Of a stretch of 64,000 nucleotides of DNA, positions 1-8,471 are shown one piece after another. The DNA is from Pedobacter nyackensis. GTDB lineage: Bacteria; Bacteroidota; Bacteroidia; Sphingobacteriales; Sphingobacteriaceae. The notes below the pieces were generated by a model. It made no database searches. It was not told the DNA's origin and saw only the letters and a program-made list of their open reading frames with translations. The position numbers were made by a program, and so were the translations under genes. How positions within the stretch are numbered: position 1 is the stretch's first letter; each line of letters opens with the position of its first letter. The DNA is taken from NCBI RefSeq assembly GCF_900176505.1, contig NZ_FWYB01000015.1:1-64000 (forward strand). The letters are read 5' to 3'.

Positions 1-111
1 GAGGATATCGATTTAACTGAACCTACAGATGACGCTATAAATAGTCTGAAAATTGCTTTTGCTTGCGATGAATCTGTTAAAACCGGACAAATCGTTCTCC
101 TCAACAATTAG
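1..111 (+). CDS. Gfo/Idh/MocA-type oxidoreductase, C-terminal end only
   Basis: An open frame of 36 codons enters from the left edge and stops with TAG at 109-111. The last residues (DAINSLKIAFACDESVKTGQ) resemble the C-terminal end of Gfo/Idh/MocA NAD(P)-dependent sugar oxidoreductases, where a helix with a conserved Ser/Thr-Gly pair is followed by a short hydrophobic strand. Only this tail is visible, so substrate and full domain order cannot be judged. It ends 3 nt before the next gene, so the two are probably co-transcribed. The family assignment rests on a short motif. Confidence 0.45.
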   Translation, partial: EDIDLTEPTDDAINSLKIAFACDESVKTGQIVLLNN

Positions 112-114
112 CGT

Positions 115-1650
115 ATGAAGAATTTCTGGACCATGGTGCTATTGATGTCTGTTATTGGCATAGGTAGTACGACACGGATTTTAGCGCAAAAGATTATTTC
201 TAAATCTACTTTAAAAGATAAGATTAAAGGTGGTTGGGCAGGACAAACAATTGGCGTTACTTTTGGCTGGCCTTCTGAATTCCAGTATCAGGGGACCTTT
301 ATACAGGATTATGAAACCATTAAATGGCATGATGATTACGTGAATGAAGCTATGACTTCTTTTCCTGGTCTGTTTGATGATGTTTATGTAGATCTGACTT
401 TTGTGGAAGTGTTTGACCGTTTGGGACTCGATGCACCGGCAGATTCATTTGCTAAGGCTTTTGCTGCTTCTCAATATCAGTTATGGCACGCCAATCAGGC
501 TGGACGCTATAATATTCAACAGGGGATACCTGCGGTTAAGTCGGGCCATTGGTTAAATAATCCTCATGCTGATGACATAGATTTCCAGATAGAGTCTGAT
601 TTTATTGGGCTGATGAGTCCTGGAATGCCAAATACAGCTTCGGATATTAGCGATAAGGTTGGTCACATCATGAATTCAGGTGATGGTTGGTACGGAGGCG
701 TATTTATATCTAACATGTATGCGCTCGCTTTTATAAATAATGATATTTCTTACATTGTAAATACAGCACTAAAGGCAATTCCTGTGCAAAGTAAGTTTTA
801 TCAGTGCATAGCTGATGTGGTTAAATGGCATAAGCTGTATCCGACCGACTGGAAAAGAACTTGGTTTGAAGTCCAGAAAAAGTGGGCTGAAGATGTAGGT
901 TGTCCAAGCATGGTGTTTCATCCTTTAAATATTGATGCAAAGATTAATGCTGCTTATGTGGTAATAGGCTTACTATATGGACAAGGAGATTTTACAAAAA
1001 CACTTGAAATATCGACACGTGCGGGACAGGATTCGGATTGTAATCCCTCTAGTGCTGCAGGTATCCTTGGGGTGATTTTAGGATATGATAAAATCCCTCA
1101 GAAATGGATCACCCCGCTTAAAAAGGCTGAACATAGAGATTTTAGTTTTACAAAGGTCTCTTTAAATAAGGTTTATGAAATGGGCTATAACCATGCATTG
1201 AAAAATATTCTTAAAAATGGTGGGAGCGTGCGTGATGATCAGGTGATAATTACAATTTCTGCACCAAAAACAGTTCGATTTGAAGAAAACTTTGCAGGTC
1301 ATTTTCCTGTCGGCCGTATTTCTTTAGCAAAAACTTTTCAGGATAAATTGGAATTCAATATGAACGGGATCGGCTTTGTAATACGCGGATATGCGCATAA
1401 AAAGAAAGCAAATGCAGCAGCACATGTTTTACAGGGCGCACTATTCATAGATGGCAGGGAAGTAGAACGAGCCAATTTCCCAACCGGAGCAAATCAAGCA
1501 AGGACAGACCTGTTTTGGCGATATCAGCTTGCAAAAGGAGATCACAAAGTGAAAATAGAGATTCTTAATCCACATCCCGATTACGAGTTTGTAACAGTTG
1601 ATTATCTGGTTTATGATAGCAAGCCTCTCAGGTTACCGGGGGAATTATAA
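115..1650 (+). CDS. Secreted ADP-ribosylglycohydrolase-family protein
   Basis: The 511-aa protein starts with a typical signal peptide (hydrophobic stretch at residues 5-23, likely cut after ILAQ). The body has the ADP-ribosylglycohydrolase (DraG/ARH) fold signature: an N-terminal GGWAGQTIG helix, an acidic FDDVYVDLTF segment, and the metal-binding C-terminal AGQDSDCNPSSAAGILG motif near residues 302-318. About 130 extra residues at the C-terminus look like a beta-sandwich domain. Family members remove ADP-ribose from proteins or act on related N-glycosidic bonds; export and a sandwich domain suggest that this one acts on an external glycan or nucleoside-like substrate instead. That last point is inference. 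It follows the oxidoreductase tail by 3 nt. Confidence 0.8.
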   Translation: MKNFWTMVLLMSVIGIGSTTRILAQKIISKSTLKDKIKGGWAGQTIGVTFGWPSEFQYQGTFIQDYETIKWHDDYVNEAMTSFPGLFDDVYVDLTFVEVFDRLGLDAPADSFAKAFAASQYQLWHANQAGRYNIQQGIPAVKSGHWLNNPHADDIDFQIESDFIGLMSPGMPNTASDISDKVGHIMNSGDGWYGGVFISNMYALAFINNDISYIVNTALKAIPVQSKFYQCIADVVKWHKLYPTDWKRTWFEVQKKWAEDVGCPSMVFHPLNIDAKINAAYVVIGLLYGQGDFTKTLEISTRAGQDSDCNPSSAAGILGVILGYDKIPQKWITPLKKAEHRDFSFTKVSLNKVYEMGYNHALKNILKNGGSVRDDQVIITISAPKTVRFEENFAGHFPVGRISLAKTFQDKLEFNMNGIGFVIRGYAHKKKANAAAHVLQGALFIDGREVERANFPTGANQARTDLFWRYQLAKGDHKVKIEILNPHPDYEFVTVDYLVYDSKPLRLPGEL

Positions 1651-1675
1651 CAAGTATAATTGTAGTTACAGCGTA

Positions 1676-1703
1676 TTTGGTAACGTATAAATAGTTATGT
1701 TTG
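1676..1703 (+). promoter_or_regulatory. Candidate Bacteroidota-type promoter for gatB
   Basis: TATGTTTG at 1696-1703 fits the Bacteroidota -7 consensus TAnnTTTG, and TTTG at 1676-1679 could be the -33 element. The 16-nt spacing is slightly shorter than usual. It lies 44 nt before the gatB start. This is a motif match only. Confidence 0.4.
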
Positions 1704-1746
1704 TATGTCAAATACATGAAGGACTAAGAAAAATTATTGCCTATAA

Positions 1747-3210
1747 ATGAGTACGAAAACTGCAGTTTCTCCATCAGAATTCGAATTGGTATCCGGTTTA
1801 GAGATCCACGTACAATTAAATACACAATCAAAAATATTCTCCTCAGATAGCGCTTCATTTGGTGCACAGCCCAATGAGCATATATCTGCGGTTTCTTTGG
1901 CTTTACCTGGTGCTTTGCCCAAGTTAAACAAGGAAGTTGTGGCTAAAGCCGTAAGAATGGGGTTGGCATTAAATTGTACCATCAATCAGATCAATTATTT
2001 TGATAGAAAGAATTACTTCTATGCAGATTTGCCTAAGGGCTATCAAATTACGCAAGACAATAAACCTATCTGTCAGAATGGTTTTCTGAACGTAACCTTA
2101 AGTAATGGTGAAGAAAAACGTATAGGTATTAACAGAATCCACCTAGAGGAAGATGCAGGCAAAAGTTTGCATGATCAGGATGATAAATATTCGTTCGTCG
2201 ACCTGAACAGGGCCGGTGTACCTTTAATTGAAATCGTAACTGAACCTGATATCAGAAGTGCTGAAGAAGCCTCCCTTTTACTAACAGAAATCAGAAAACT
2301 GGTGCGCCACCTCGATGTGAGTGATGGGAATATGGAAGAGGGGAGTTTACGTTGTGATGCCAATATCTCTATCCGAGAATTTGGCACGCTTGAATTTGGT
2401 ACACGCTGCGAGGTGAAAAACCTAAACTCTATCAGAAATGTACGCAGAGCGATGGACTTTGAGTTTGGTCGCCAGAAAGAAGTGATTTCAAGCGGAGGAA
2501 GGATTATACAAAGCACGCTTACTTTTGATGCGGATCAGGGTACTACGGCACCTATGCGGACTAAAGAAGAAGCAAATGATTACCGTTATTTTCCTGACCC
2601 CGATCTTGCACCTGTGCATATTTCGGATGAATGGCTGGCACAATTGAAATTCGATATGCCCGCGTTGCCACAGGAGATTGCCAAGAAACTGGTGGTTGAC
2701 TATGGTGTTACGGCGTCGGAAGCTACTATGTTAGCCGAAGATCATGACCTGCTGGCTTATTTTAATAAAGCTTTGGTTTATGTGAATAACAAAAAGAGCC
2801 TGGTTAACTGGCTTACAGGTTCTGTGAGGGCATTGTTGAATGATGCTGAAATAGGAATAGCCGACTTTAAAGTGATCCCTGAGCAATTGGCCGATGTGAT
2901 CAATTTGGTGGATGATAAGAAAATTACTCAACAGGTTGCGCTTCAAAAACTGTTGCCGGAGCTGTTTAAAGCACCTGTAGATAGCGTTTTAGAATTGGCA
3001 GCTCGATTAAATCTGCTGATAGAAGAAAACGTTGATGAGTTATCAGGTTTTGTAGATAATGTGCTGTCGAAGTACCAGCCTCAGGTGGAAGCCTATAAGA
3101 AAGGGAAAAAGGGGGTATTGGGACTTTTTGTTGGTGAGGTGATGAAGCTTGCCAAAGGAAAAGCCGATCCACAGAAAGTAAATGAATTGTTAGAAGAAAA
3201 GTTAAAATAA
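1747..3210 (+). CDS. gatB: Asp-tRNA(Asn)/Glu-tRNA(Gln) amidotransferase subunit B
   Basis: The 487-aa protein has the normal GatB length. It begins with the family motif VSGLEIHVQL (residues ~15-24), continues with the kinase-like domain (YFYADLPKGYQIT, LNRAGVPLIEIVTEPD, DYRYFPDPDL) and ends with the helical YqeY/GatB tail domain (residues ~335-487) that binds tRNA. In the GatCAB complex it activates misacylated Glu-tRNA(Gln) or Asp-tRNA(Asn) with ATP and receives ammonia from GatA. gatA and gatC are not in this window, as is common in Bacteroidota, where the subunits are often scattered. The ATG at 1747 directly precedes the conserved N-terminus. Confidence 0.97.
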   Translation: MSTKTAVSPSEFELVSGLEIHVQLNTQSKIFSSDSASFGAQPNEHISAVSLALPGALPKLNKEVVAKAVRMGLALNCTINQINYFDRKNYFYADLPKGYQITQDNKPICQNGFLNVTLSNGEEKRIGINRIHLEEDAGKSLHDQDDKYSFVDLNRAGVPLIEIVTEPDIRSAEEASLLLTEIRKLVRHLDVSDGNMEEGSLRCDANISIREFGTLEFGTRCEVKNLNSIRNVRRAMDFEFGRQKEVISSGGRIIQSTLTFDADQGTTAPMRTKEEANDYRYFPDPDLAPVHISDEWLAQLKFDMPALPQEIAKKLVVDYGVTASEATMLAEDHDLLAYFNKALVYVNNKKSLVNWLTGSVRALLNDAEIGIADFKVIPEQLADVINLVDDKKITQQVALQKLLPELFKAPVDSVLELAARLNLLIEENVDELSGFVDNVLSKYQPQVEAYKKGKKGVLGLFVGEVMKLAKGKADPQKVNELLEEKLK

Positions 3211-3218
3211 CTACGAGT

Positions 3219-4328
3219 ATGATAAAGAGAATAGGTTATATATTACTGTTATGTGTTGTTTTTGTAGCATGTAAAAATGAAAACACTTTTGTGGTAGAGG
3301 GACAGTTTAAAAATGCAGCAGCAGGAAGTAAAGTGTATTTGTTTGGTTTCCAGAAAGATCGTGCCCTACCATTGGATTCTACCGTATTTTCGAAAAATGG
3401 CGACTTTAAATTCACTCACGGCGCACCTGCGGTAGATTTTTTCAAGATTTCTACAGGCAATAGTGAATATATGATTATCGCTAAAAATGGCGACCACATA
3501 AAAATCAATGCTGATCTTACAGATAAGACGCTTGCCTACACGATTTCAGGAGCGATGGAAGCTGATAAACTGGAAGAATTGAATAAGGTGAAAAACCAGT
3601 ATATGGGAAAAATCTCTGAAATCCAAAAGCAGTTTGATGAGGCAGTAGCAGCACAACCTGATAAAAGAGATGTGATCATGGAGCAAATGAAACCTGCATA
3701 TACTCAGGAGATTAATGGCTTAAATAAAGCTATTCTGAAGTTTGCTCAGGATAACACCACTTCTTTGGTTGGATTTTATGCGATGAACCTTTTAAATCCT
3801 GCGGAATATGAAAAGGAATTGGTTGAATATTCAGATAAGATTAAAAGCAGTTTTAATGATAACCCTGTTGTAACAGAGTTTTTAGTTAAAATAGCTAAGC
3901 TTAAATCGGTACAAATTGGGCAACAAGCACCCGATTTTACCATTAATAGTGTAGATGGTAAGCCCATTAAATTGTCGGATTTTAAAGGTAAATATGTAAT
4001 GCTTGATTTCTGGGCATCATGGTGTACGCCATGCAGACAGGAGAATCCTAATGTGGTTAAAGCTTATAACACGTACAAAGATAAAAACTTCACTATTCTG
4101 GGTATATCTCTGGATAAAGATGCTGTAGCCTGGAAAAGCGCCATTGCTGCGGATAAACTAACCTGGGCACATGGCAGTGATTTAAAAGATTTTGAGAGTC
4201 CTACTGCTGTATTGTATTCTATTGAATCTATTCCAAGTTCTTTTATTCTTGATCCAAGCGGAAAAATCATTGCTAAAAACCTTCGTGGTGAAGAGTTGGA
4301 AGCATTTTTGAGTAAAACTTTACGCTAA
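3219..4328 (+). CDS. TlpA-like thioredoxin lipoprotein with DUF4369 domain
   Basis: The 369-aa protein starts with a lipoprotein signal (lipobox before Cys19, VVFVAC). Residues ~25-110 match the DUF4369 beta-domain that often precedes thioredoxin domains in Bacteroidota, followed by a helical linker. The C-terminal AhpC/TSA-TlpA domain (from ~233) carries the redox motif WASWCTPCR. It is probably anchored in the periplasm or outer membrane and reduces or isomerises disulfides. It lies 8 nt after gatB but its function is unrelated. Three further proteins with this architecture lie at 59710-63262. The redox partner is unknown. Confidence 0.88.
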   Translation: MIKRIGYILLLCVVFVACKNENTFVVEGQFKNAAAGSKVYLFGFQKDRALPLDSTVFSKNGDFKFTHGAPAVDFFKISTGNSEYMIIAKNGDHIKINADLTDKTLAYTISGAMEADKLEELNKVKNQYMGKISEIQKQFDEAVAAQPDKRDVIMEQMKPAYTQEINGLNKAILKFAQDNTTSLVGFYAMNLLNPAEYEKELVEYSDKIKSSFNDNPVVTEFLVKIAKLKSVQIGQQAPDFTINSVDGKPIKLSDFKGKYVMLDFWASWCTPCRQENPNVVKAYNTYKDKNFTILGISLDKDAVAWKSAIAADKLTWAHGSDLKDFESPTAVLYSIESIPSSFILDPSGKIIAKNLRGEELEAFLSKTLR

Positions 4329-4433
4329 CCCTAAATTCATGTTAATATACATGAGGGTATTAACAATTTGTTAACTTGAGTTTAACGCTATATTATAATT
4401 GATTACCTAATTTCGTAACAAATAATTAAAGCT

Positions 4434-5123
4434 ATGAGCACCGTAAAACAGAAGATACTTATTGTTGATGACGAACCAGATATATTAGAGCTGATAGAGT
4501 ATAACCTAAAAAAAGAAGGTTACCAGGTTTTTTTGGCAGCAAATGGACAGGAGGGAATTACGATTGCTAAGAAGGTACATCCTGATTTAATTATCCTGGA
4601 CATCATGATGCCTAAGATGGATGGTATTGAGGCTTGTAGATTAATGCGTGCTATTCCTGAATTTAAAAATACATTTATGGTATTCCTTACTGCCCGCAGT
4701 GAGGAGTATTCTGAAATTGCTGGTTTTAACGTTGGGGCTGATGATTATATCGCAAAACCTATTAAACCACGTGCATTAGTTAGCCGTATAAACGCTATCC
4801 TGAGAAGAAATTCGAGCGCCGATGAAGTATCTGATAATAAAGTAGAGATAGGTGATCTGGTAATTGACAGAGAAGCTTACCTGGTTTATCAGGATGGTAA
4901 AAAGGTAGTTCTGGCTAAAAAAGAGTTTGAATTGCTGTACCTATTGGCTTCTAAACCAGGGAAAGTATATACAAGAGAGTCTATATTAAAGAACATCTGG
5001 GAAGACTCTGTAGTGGTAACGAACCGCACAATTGACGTGCATATTCGTAAGCTACGCGAGAAATTAGGTGAAAGATATGTGGCTACAGTTAAAGGTGTGG
5101 GGTATAAATTCGAACTTTCTTAG
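4434..5123 (+). CDS. OmpR/PhoB-family response regulator
   Basis: The 229-aa protein has an N-terminal receiver domain (acidic pair near residue 12, phospho-acceptor Asp56 in LIILDIMMP, conserved Thr in LTARS and Lys in IAKPIKP) and a C-terminal winged-helix OmpR-type DNA-binding domain (LAKKEFELLYLLAS to VKGVGYKF). It is a phosphorylation-dependent transcription factor. No histidine kinase lies next to it, so the partner must be elsewhere. The sequence is close to the PhoB/RprY-like regulators common in Bacteroidota, but the exact regulon cannot be read from the sequence. Confidence 0.93.
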   Translation: MSTVKQKILIVDDEPDILELIEYNLKKEGYQVFLAANGQEGITIAKKVHPDLIILDIMMPKMDGIEACRLMRAIPEFKNTFMVFLTARSEEYSEIAGFNVGADDYIAKPIKPRALVSRINAILRRNSSADEVSDNKVEIGDLVIDREAYLVYQDGKKVVLAKKEFELLYLLASKPGKVYTRESILKNIWEDSVVVTNRTIDVHIRKLREKLGERYVATVKGVGYKFELS

Positions 5124-5153
5124 TACTTTTGCAGCTAAGAAATTCTTATCATA

Positions 5154-5876
5154 TTGAAATATCCTTCTTTTAAAGATCTTATACTATTCGAAAACGATGA
5201 TTACATCGTTGTAAATAAACCGCCATTTGTAGCTTCATTAGACGAACGTGGCGGTTCGGGAGAGGTAAACATACTTCGACTGGCAAAACAATATTCTCCT
5301 GATGCACAAGTGTGCCATCGTTTGGATAAAGAAACCTCAGGTGCTATTATTATTGCAAAAACACCTGAGGCTTATCGTTCTGTAGCCATACAGTTTGAAA
5401 AACGTAAAATAAATAAAACCTATCATGCGGTTGTGGACGGGCAGTTTACTTTTAAGGATCTGTTTATAGACCTGCCGATTTTAAATGATGGGAATAAAAG
5501 CGTTACAATCGACCGTAAAGAAGGCAAACGTGCCGAAACCATCTTCAATACCATAAAGCATTACAGACATTATACTTTGGTGGAATGTAAGCCTATCACA
5601 GGGCGTATGCACCAGATCAGGATTCACCTGGCTACACAACGTGCTGCAATTGCCGGTGATGATATGTATCGAGGTAAACCAGTATTTTTGTCGAGCATTA
5701 AAAAAGGCTATCGTTTAACTAAGGACGAAGAAGAGCAACCTATTATGAAGCGTTTCGCCCTGCATGCCAAACATCTTGTGTTTAAAGGTCTGGACGGACA
5801 GGACATCGTAATCGAAGCTCCATATCCTAAAGATTTTGCAACACTCATCAAATTGTTGGATAAGTTTGATGCCTAG
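5154..5876 (+). CDS. RluA-family RNA pseudouridine synthase
   Basis: The 240-aa protein has the RluA-family catalytic motif CHRLDKETSGAIII near residues 56-69, with the catalytic Asp in HRLDKETSG, plus the later GRMHQIRIHLA motif. It isomerises specific uridines in rRNA or tRNA; the target base cannot be deduced. There is no S4 domain. The frame opens with TTG at 5154, chosen because the conserved motif DDYIVVNKP starts only about 14 residues later and no ATG lies between. A -7-like box TACTTTTG occurs at 5124-5131, consistent with a short leader. It ends 13 nt before the ClC gene. Confidence 0.9.
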   Translation: MKYPSFKDLILFENDDYIVVNKPPFVASLDERGGSGEVNILRLAKQYSPDAQVCHRLDKETSGAIIIAKTPEAYRSVAIQFEKRKINKTYHAVVDGQFTFKDLFIDLPILNDGNKSVTIDRKEGKRAETIFNTIKHYRHYTLVECKPITGRMHQIRIHLATQRAAIAGDDMYRGKPVFLSSIKKGYRLTKDEEEQPIMKRFALHAKHLVFKGLDGQDIVIEAPYPKDFATLIKLLDKFDA

Positions 5877-5889
5877 AGTTTAGATAGAG

Positions 5890-7674
5890 ATGTACGTTAG
5901 GTTAGTGAATTATATAGACCAAATCAATCAGTACAGGAAAACAAAGATCTCCAACAGGAATTTTCTGGTTATTGCCGCACTGATAGTAGGTGTACTTGCT
6001 GGACTTGCTGCCTCTCTACTTAAAGCCATTACACATCACATTGAAGAGTTCTTACAAAGTGGTTTTCATTGGCAGTATAAATATTATCTCTTTTTCTTCT
6101 TTCCTTTTATTGGGATCTTGCTATCGGTCATGTATGTCCGCAGGTTTATCCGAAAGGGAAAGTTTGAAACGGGTTTGACACCTTTGCTGTATACGATTTC
6201 TAAGAAATCAAGTAAAATAGAACCCCATAATATCTATTCACAGTTGATTACAGCTGCTCTGACCGTTGGTTTTGGCGGATCAACAGGTCTGGAGGCACCC
6301 ATTGTAACCAGTGGTGGTGGTATTGGTTCTGTTGTGGGCCGTTTTTTAGGCTTATCTTACCGTGAGACCACTATGTTGCTCGCTTGCGGTGCTGCGGCCG
6401 GTATTGCTGCTGCTTTTAACAGTCCGATTGCCGGAATTGTATTTGCGATAGAAATTCTGTTGCCTGAATTTACCATTCCTGCCTTTATACCCCTGTTACT
6501 GGCTTCAGCCACAGGAGCGGTAGTGGCGCGACTGTTTTATAACCAGCAACTTTTTTTTCTGGTTACAGAAGGCTGGAGGATGGATGCCCTGATTTATTAT
6601 GTGTTATTAGCAGTATTGATCGGCATATTTTCTATTTACTTTACCAAAATCAATACTTTCATTAAATCCTCATTTTATAAAGTAAGCAATCCTTATAAAA
6701 AGGTAGTATTGGGAGGATTGATGCTGGGGTTACTGGTGTTTTTATTCCCAACCTTGTATGGAGAGGGGTATATCACCATTAAGAACCTTTTAGGGGGTAA
6801 TTACTCGGCGCTGGTGGCTAATAGTCTGTTTTCAGACTATAGTAGTTTACCCTGGGTTGTGGTGATGTTTACTATAGTTACAGTTTTTGCTAAATCGGCA
6901 GCTACATTAATTACCCTAAGTGCGGGTGGTAATGGAGGAACTTTTGCGCCCAGCTTAATTATGGGTGGCTTAATTGGCTTTGTCGTAGCTTTTAGCATCA
7001 ATACGCTGGGCATTGCTCAGCTAAATGTGGCCAATTTTATCGTCGCAGGTATGGCAGCCTCATTGAGCGCGATCATGCATGCACCACTTACCGGTATCTT
7101 CTTAATTGCCGAGATTACAGGCGGCTATATCTTAATGGTTCCATTGATGATTACCTCAGCCATTTCATACCTCATCAACCGAGGCAAGCATAAACACTCC
7201 ATTTATGCCACGCCTTTAGCAGAGCGGGGAGAACTATCTTCTCTTGAAGATAAGGATACTACAGTTTTAAATATGATGAAATTGAAGCATCTGGTTGAAA
7301 AGAATTATCTGATTTTGTATGAGGGTGAATTGATTGCCGAACGTCTAAATGAGATTCTGCAGTCTAAAAGAAATCTGTTTCCGGTGGTAGATGAAGATCA
7401 GCTTTTTAAAGGGCTGGTGTATGTAGAAGATATCTTAAAAAAAGGAATTAACCATTCAGATCAGCACACTGTAAATGATTTGATGCAGGTGGCTCCCGAT
7501 GTGGTTATGATTTCTGATCCGTTAAAGGTCGTATTGCAAAAGATGGAAAAGGAGAATGCCTGGTTATTGCCGGTGCTTGATGCAAATGGTGGGTATCTTG
7601 GTTTCGTTTCGAAGACCTCAATTTTTAATAAGTATCGAGCTTTACTAAGCAGACAAGCAGATTACATGGAATAG
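5890..7674 (+). CDS. ClC-family chloride channel/transporter with CBS domains
   Basis: The 594-aa inner-membrane protein has about ten hydrophobic helices over residues ~23-430, followed by a cytosolic pair of CBS domains (~440-590). ClC signatures are visible: GGSTGLEAPIV, with the gating Glu retained, CGAAAGIAAAFNSPIAG and SAGGNGGTFAPSL. It moves chloride or other anions, possibly in exchange for protons. The CBS pair usually binds nucleotides and controls gating. It lies 13 nt after the pseudouridine synthase gene, so the two may be co-transcribed. Whether it is a channel or an antiporter is not clear. Confidence 0.93.
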   Translation: MYVRLVNYIDQINQYRKTKISNRNFLVIAALIVGVLAGLAASLLKAITHHIEEFLQSGFHWQYKYYLFFFFPFIGILLSVMYVRRFIRKGKFETGLTPLLYTISKKSSKIEPHNIYSQLITAALTVGFGGSTGLEAPIVTSGGGIGSVVGRFLGLSYRETTMLLACGAAAGIAAAFNSPIAGIVFAIEILLPEFTIPAFIPLLLASATGAVVARLFYNQQLFFLVTEGWRMDALIYYVLLAVLIGIFSIYFTKINTFIKSSFYKVSNPYKKVVLGGLMLGLLVFLFPTLYGEGYITIKNLLGGNYSALVANSLFSDYSSLPWVVVMFTIVTVFAKSAATLITLSAGGNGGTFAPSLIMGGLIGFVVAFSINTLGIAQLNVANFIVAGMAASLSAIMHAPLTGIFLIAEITGGYILMVPLMITSAISYLINRGKHKHSIYATPLAERGELSSLEDKDTTVLNMMKLKHLVEKNYLILYEGELIAERLNEILQSKRNLFPVVDEDQLFKGLVYVEDILKKGINHSDQHTVNDLMQVAPDVVMISDPLKVVLQKMEKENAWLLPVLDANGGYLGFVSKTSIFNKYRALLSRQADYME

Positions 7675-7678
7675 TAAA

Positions 7679-7698
7679 TTACGCAAACGTTTGCGTAA
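7679..7698. promoter_or_regulatory. Perfect 20-bp palindrome resembling a LacI-family operator
   Basis: The 20 bases are a perfect inverted repeat with a central CG and no spacer (core ACGCAAACGTTTGCGT). This is the typical form of LacI/GalR-family operators. A hairpin terminator is unlikely because there is no loop. It lies just after the ClC stop codon and 126 bp before the ECF sigma gene that heads the first SusCD locus. Confidence 0.6.
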
Positions 7699-7782
7699 CT
7701 TTTATGTGAATTTATTTATTAGCTTAGTTCCACACACAAATAACCTTATTGAATTGACAATCTTTTTTGATTATACTACTAA

Positions 7783-7802
7783 TTGAATTTTGGAAAATTC
7801 AA
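7783..7802. promoter_or_regulatory. Second dyad ahead of the ECF sigma gene
   Basis: TTGAATTTT and AAAATTCAA form perfect 9-bp arms around a 2-bp centre (GG), 22 nt before the sigma factor ATG. The position suits an operator or leader element. It is AT-rich, so chance occurrence is possible. Confidence 0.35.
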
Positions 7803-7824
7803 AATGATTTATTAAGTATTTGAG

Positions 7825-8442
7825 ATGAATAGCAGAATGTCACAAGTTGAAGATGAGGAGATACTGAGTTTATTTCTGTCAGGAGATAAAACTGCATACA
7901 GGGTAATTTATGACAGGTATTGGGCTATATTGTATCGTCATGCCCGAAAGATGCTTCAGAATGATGAAGAAGCAAAGGATGTTGTTCAGGAAGTATTTGC
8001 TATGCTTTGGTTAAAAGTCGAAAGCACTACTATTCATGGCCCTTTGGCTGCTTTTCTGTATACGGCTACGAGAAATAAGATTCTGGACCATGTTAAGCAT
8101 ACTAAAGTAAAGGCTAGATACATGATTTCCCTGAAGGAAGAAATGGAAAGTGACACGCATCCTCCAGATAGCCGGGTTCGACAGCGTGATCTAGCTCGTC
8201 AGATAGAGCAGGAAATTCAATCTCTTCCCCCTAAAATGCGGGTGATCTTTGAGATGAGCCGTAAAGAATATAAGACCCATAAAGAAATTTCGGAACAGTT
8301 AAATATTTCTGATAAAACCGTTAAAAAACAGGTAAGTAATGCATTGCATATTTTAAAAGAGAAGCTAGGCGCATTTAATGTTTTTTTAACTTTTTTTAAC
8401 ATCATCTACTACCTGCCTTCCTGTAAATCGTTATACTTATAA
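7825..8442 (+). CDS. ECF sigma-70 factor of the first SusCD locus
   Basis: The 205-aa protein has sigma region 2 (AYRVIYDRYWAILYRHARKM, then DEEAKDVVQEVF) and region 4.2 with a helix-turn-helix (MSRKEYKTHKEISEQLNISDKTVKKQVSNAL). Regions 1.1 and 3 are absent, as in ECF factors. It directs RNA polymerase to the promoters of the linked SusCD operon when its anti-sigma FecR partner is signalled from the outer membrane. The FecR gene begins 29 nt downstream. The last 20 residues are hydrophobic and Phe/Tyr-rich, as in the FecI-like factor at 40428. Confidence 0.93.
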   Translation: MNSRMSQVEDEEILSLFLSGDKTAYRVIYDRYWAILYRHARKMLQNDEEAKDVVQEVFAMLWLKVESTTIHGPLAAFLYTATRNKILDHVKHTKVKARYMISLKEEMESDTHPPDSRVRQRDLARQIEQEIQSLPPKMRVIFEMSRKEYKTHKEISEQLNISDKTVKKQVSNALHILKEKLGAFNVFLTFFNIIYYLPSCKSLYL

Positions 8443-8471
8443 ATCGCTTCAAATATGCGATAAACAAAGCG

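Noticed and set aside
4329..4360. Weak hairpin after the TlpA-like gene
   Set aside because: CATGT/ACATG with ACCCT/AGGGT can pair, but no T-run follows and the inner loop is AT-rich, so I do not call it a terminator.
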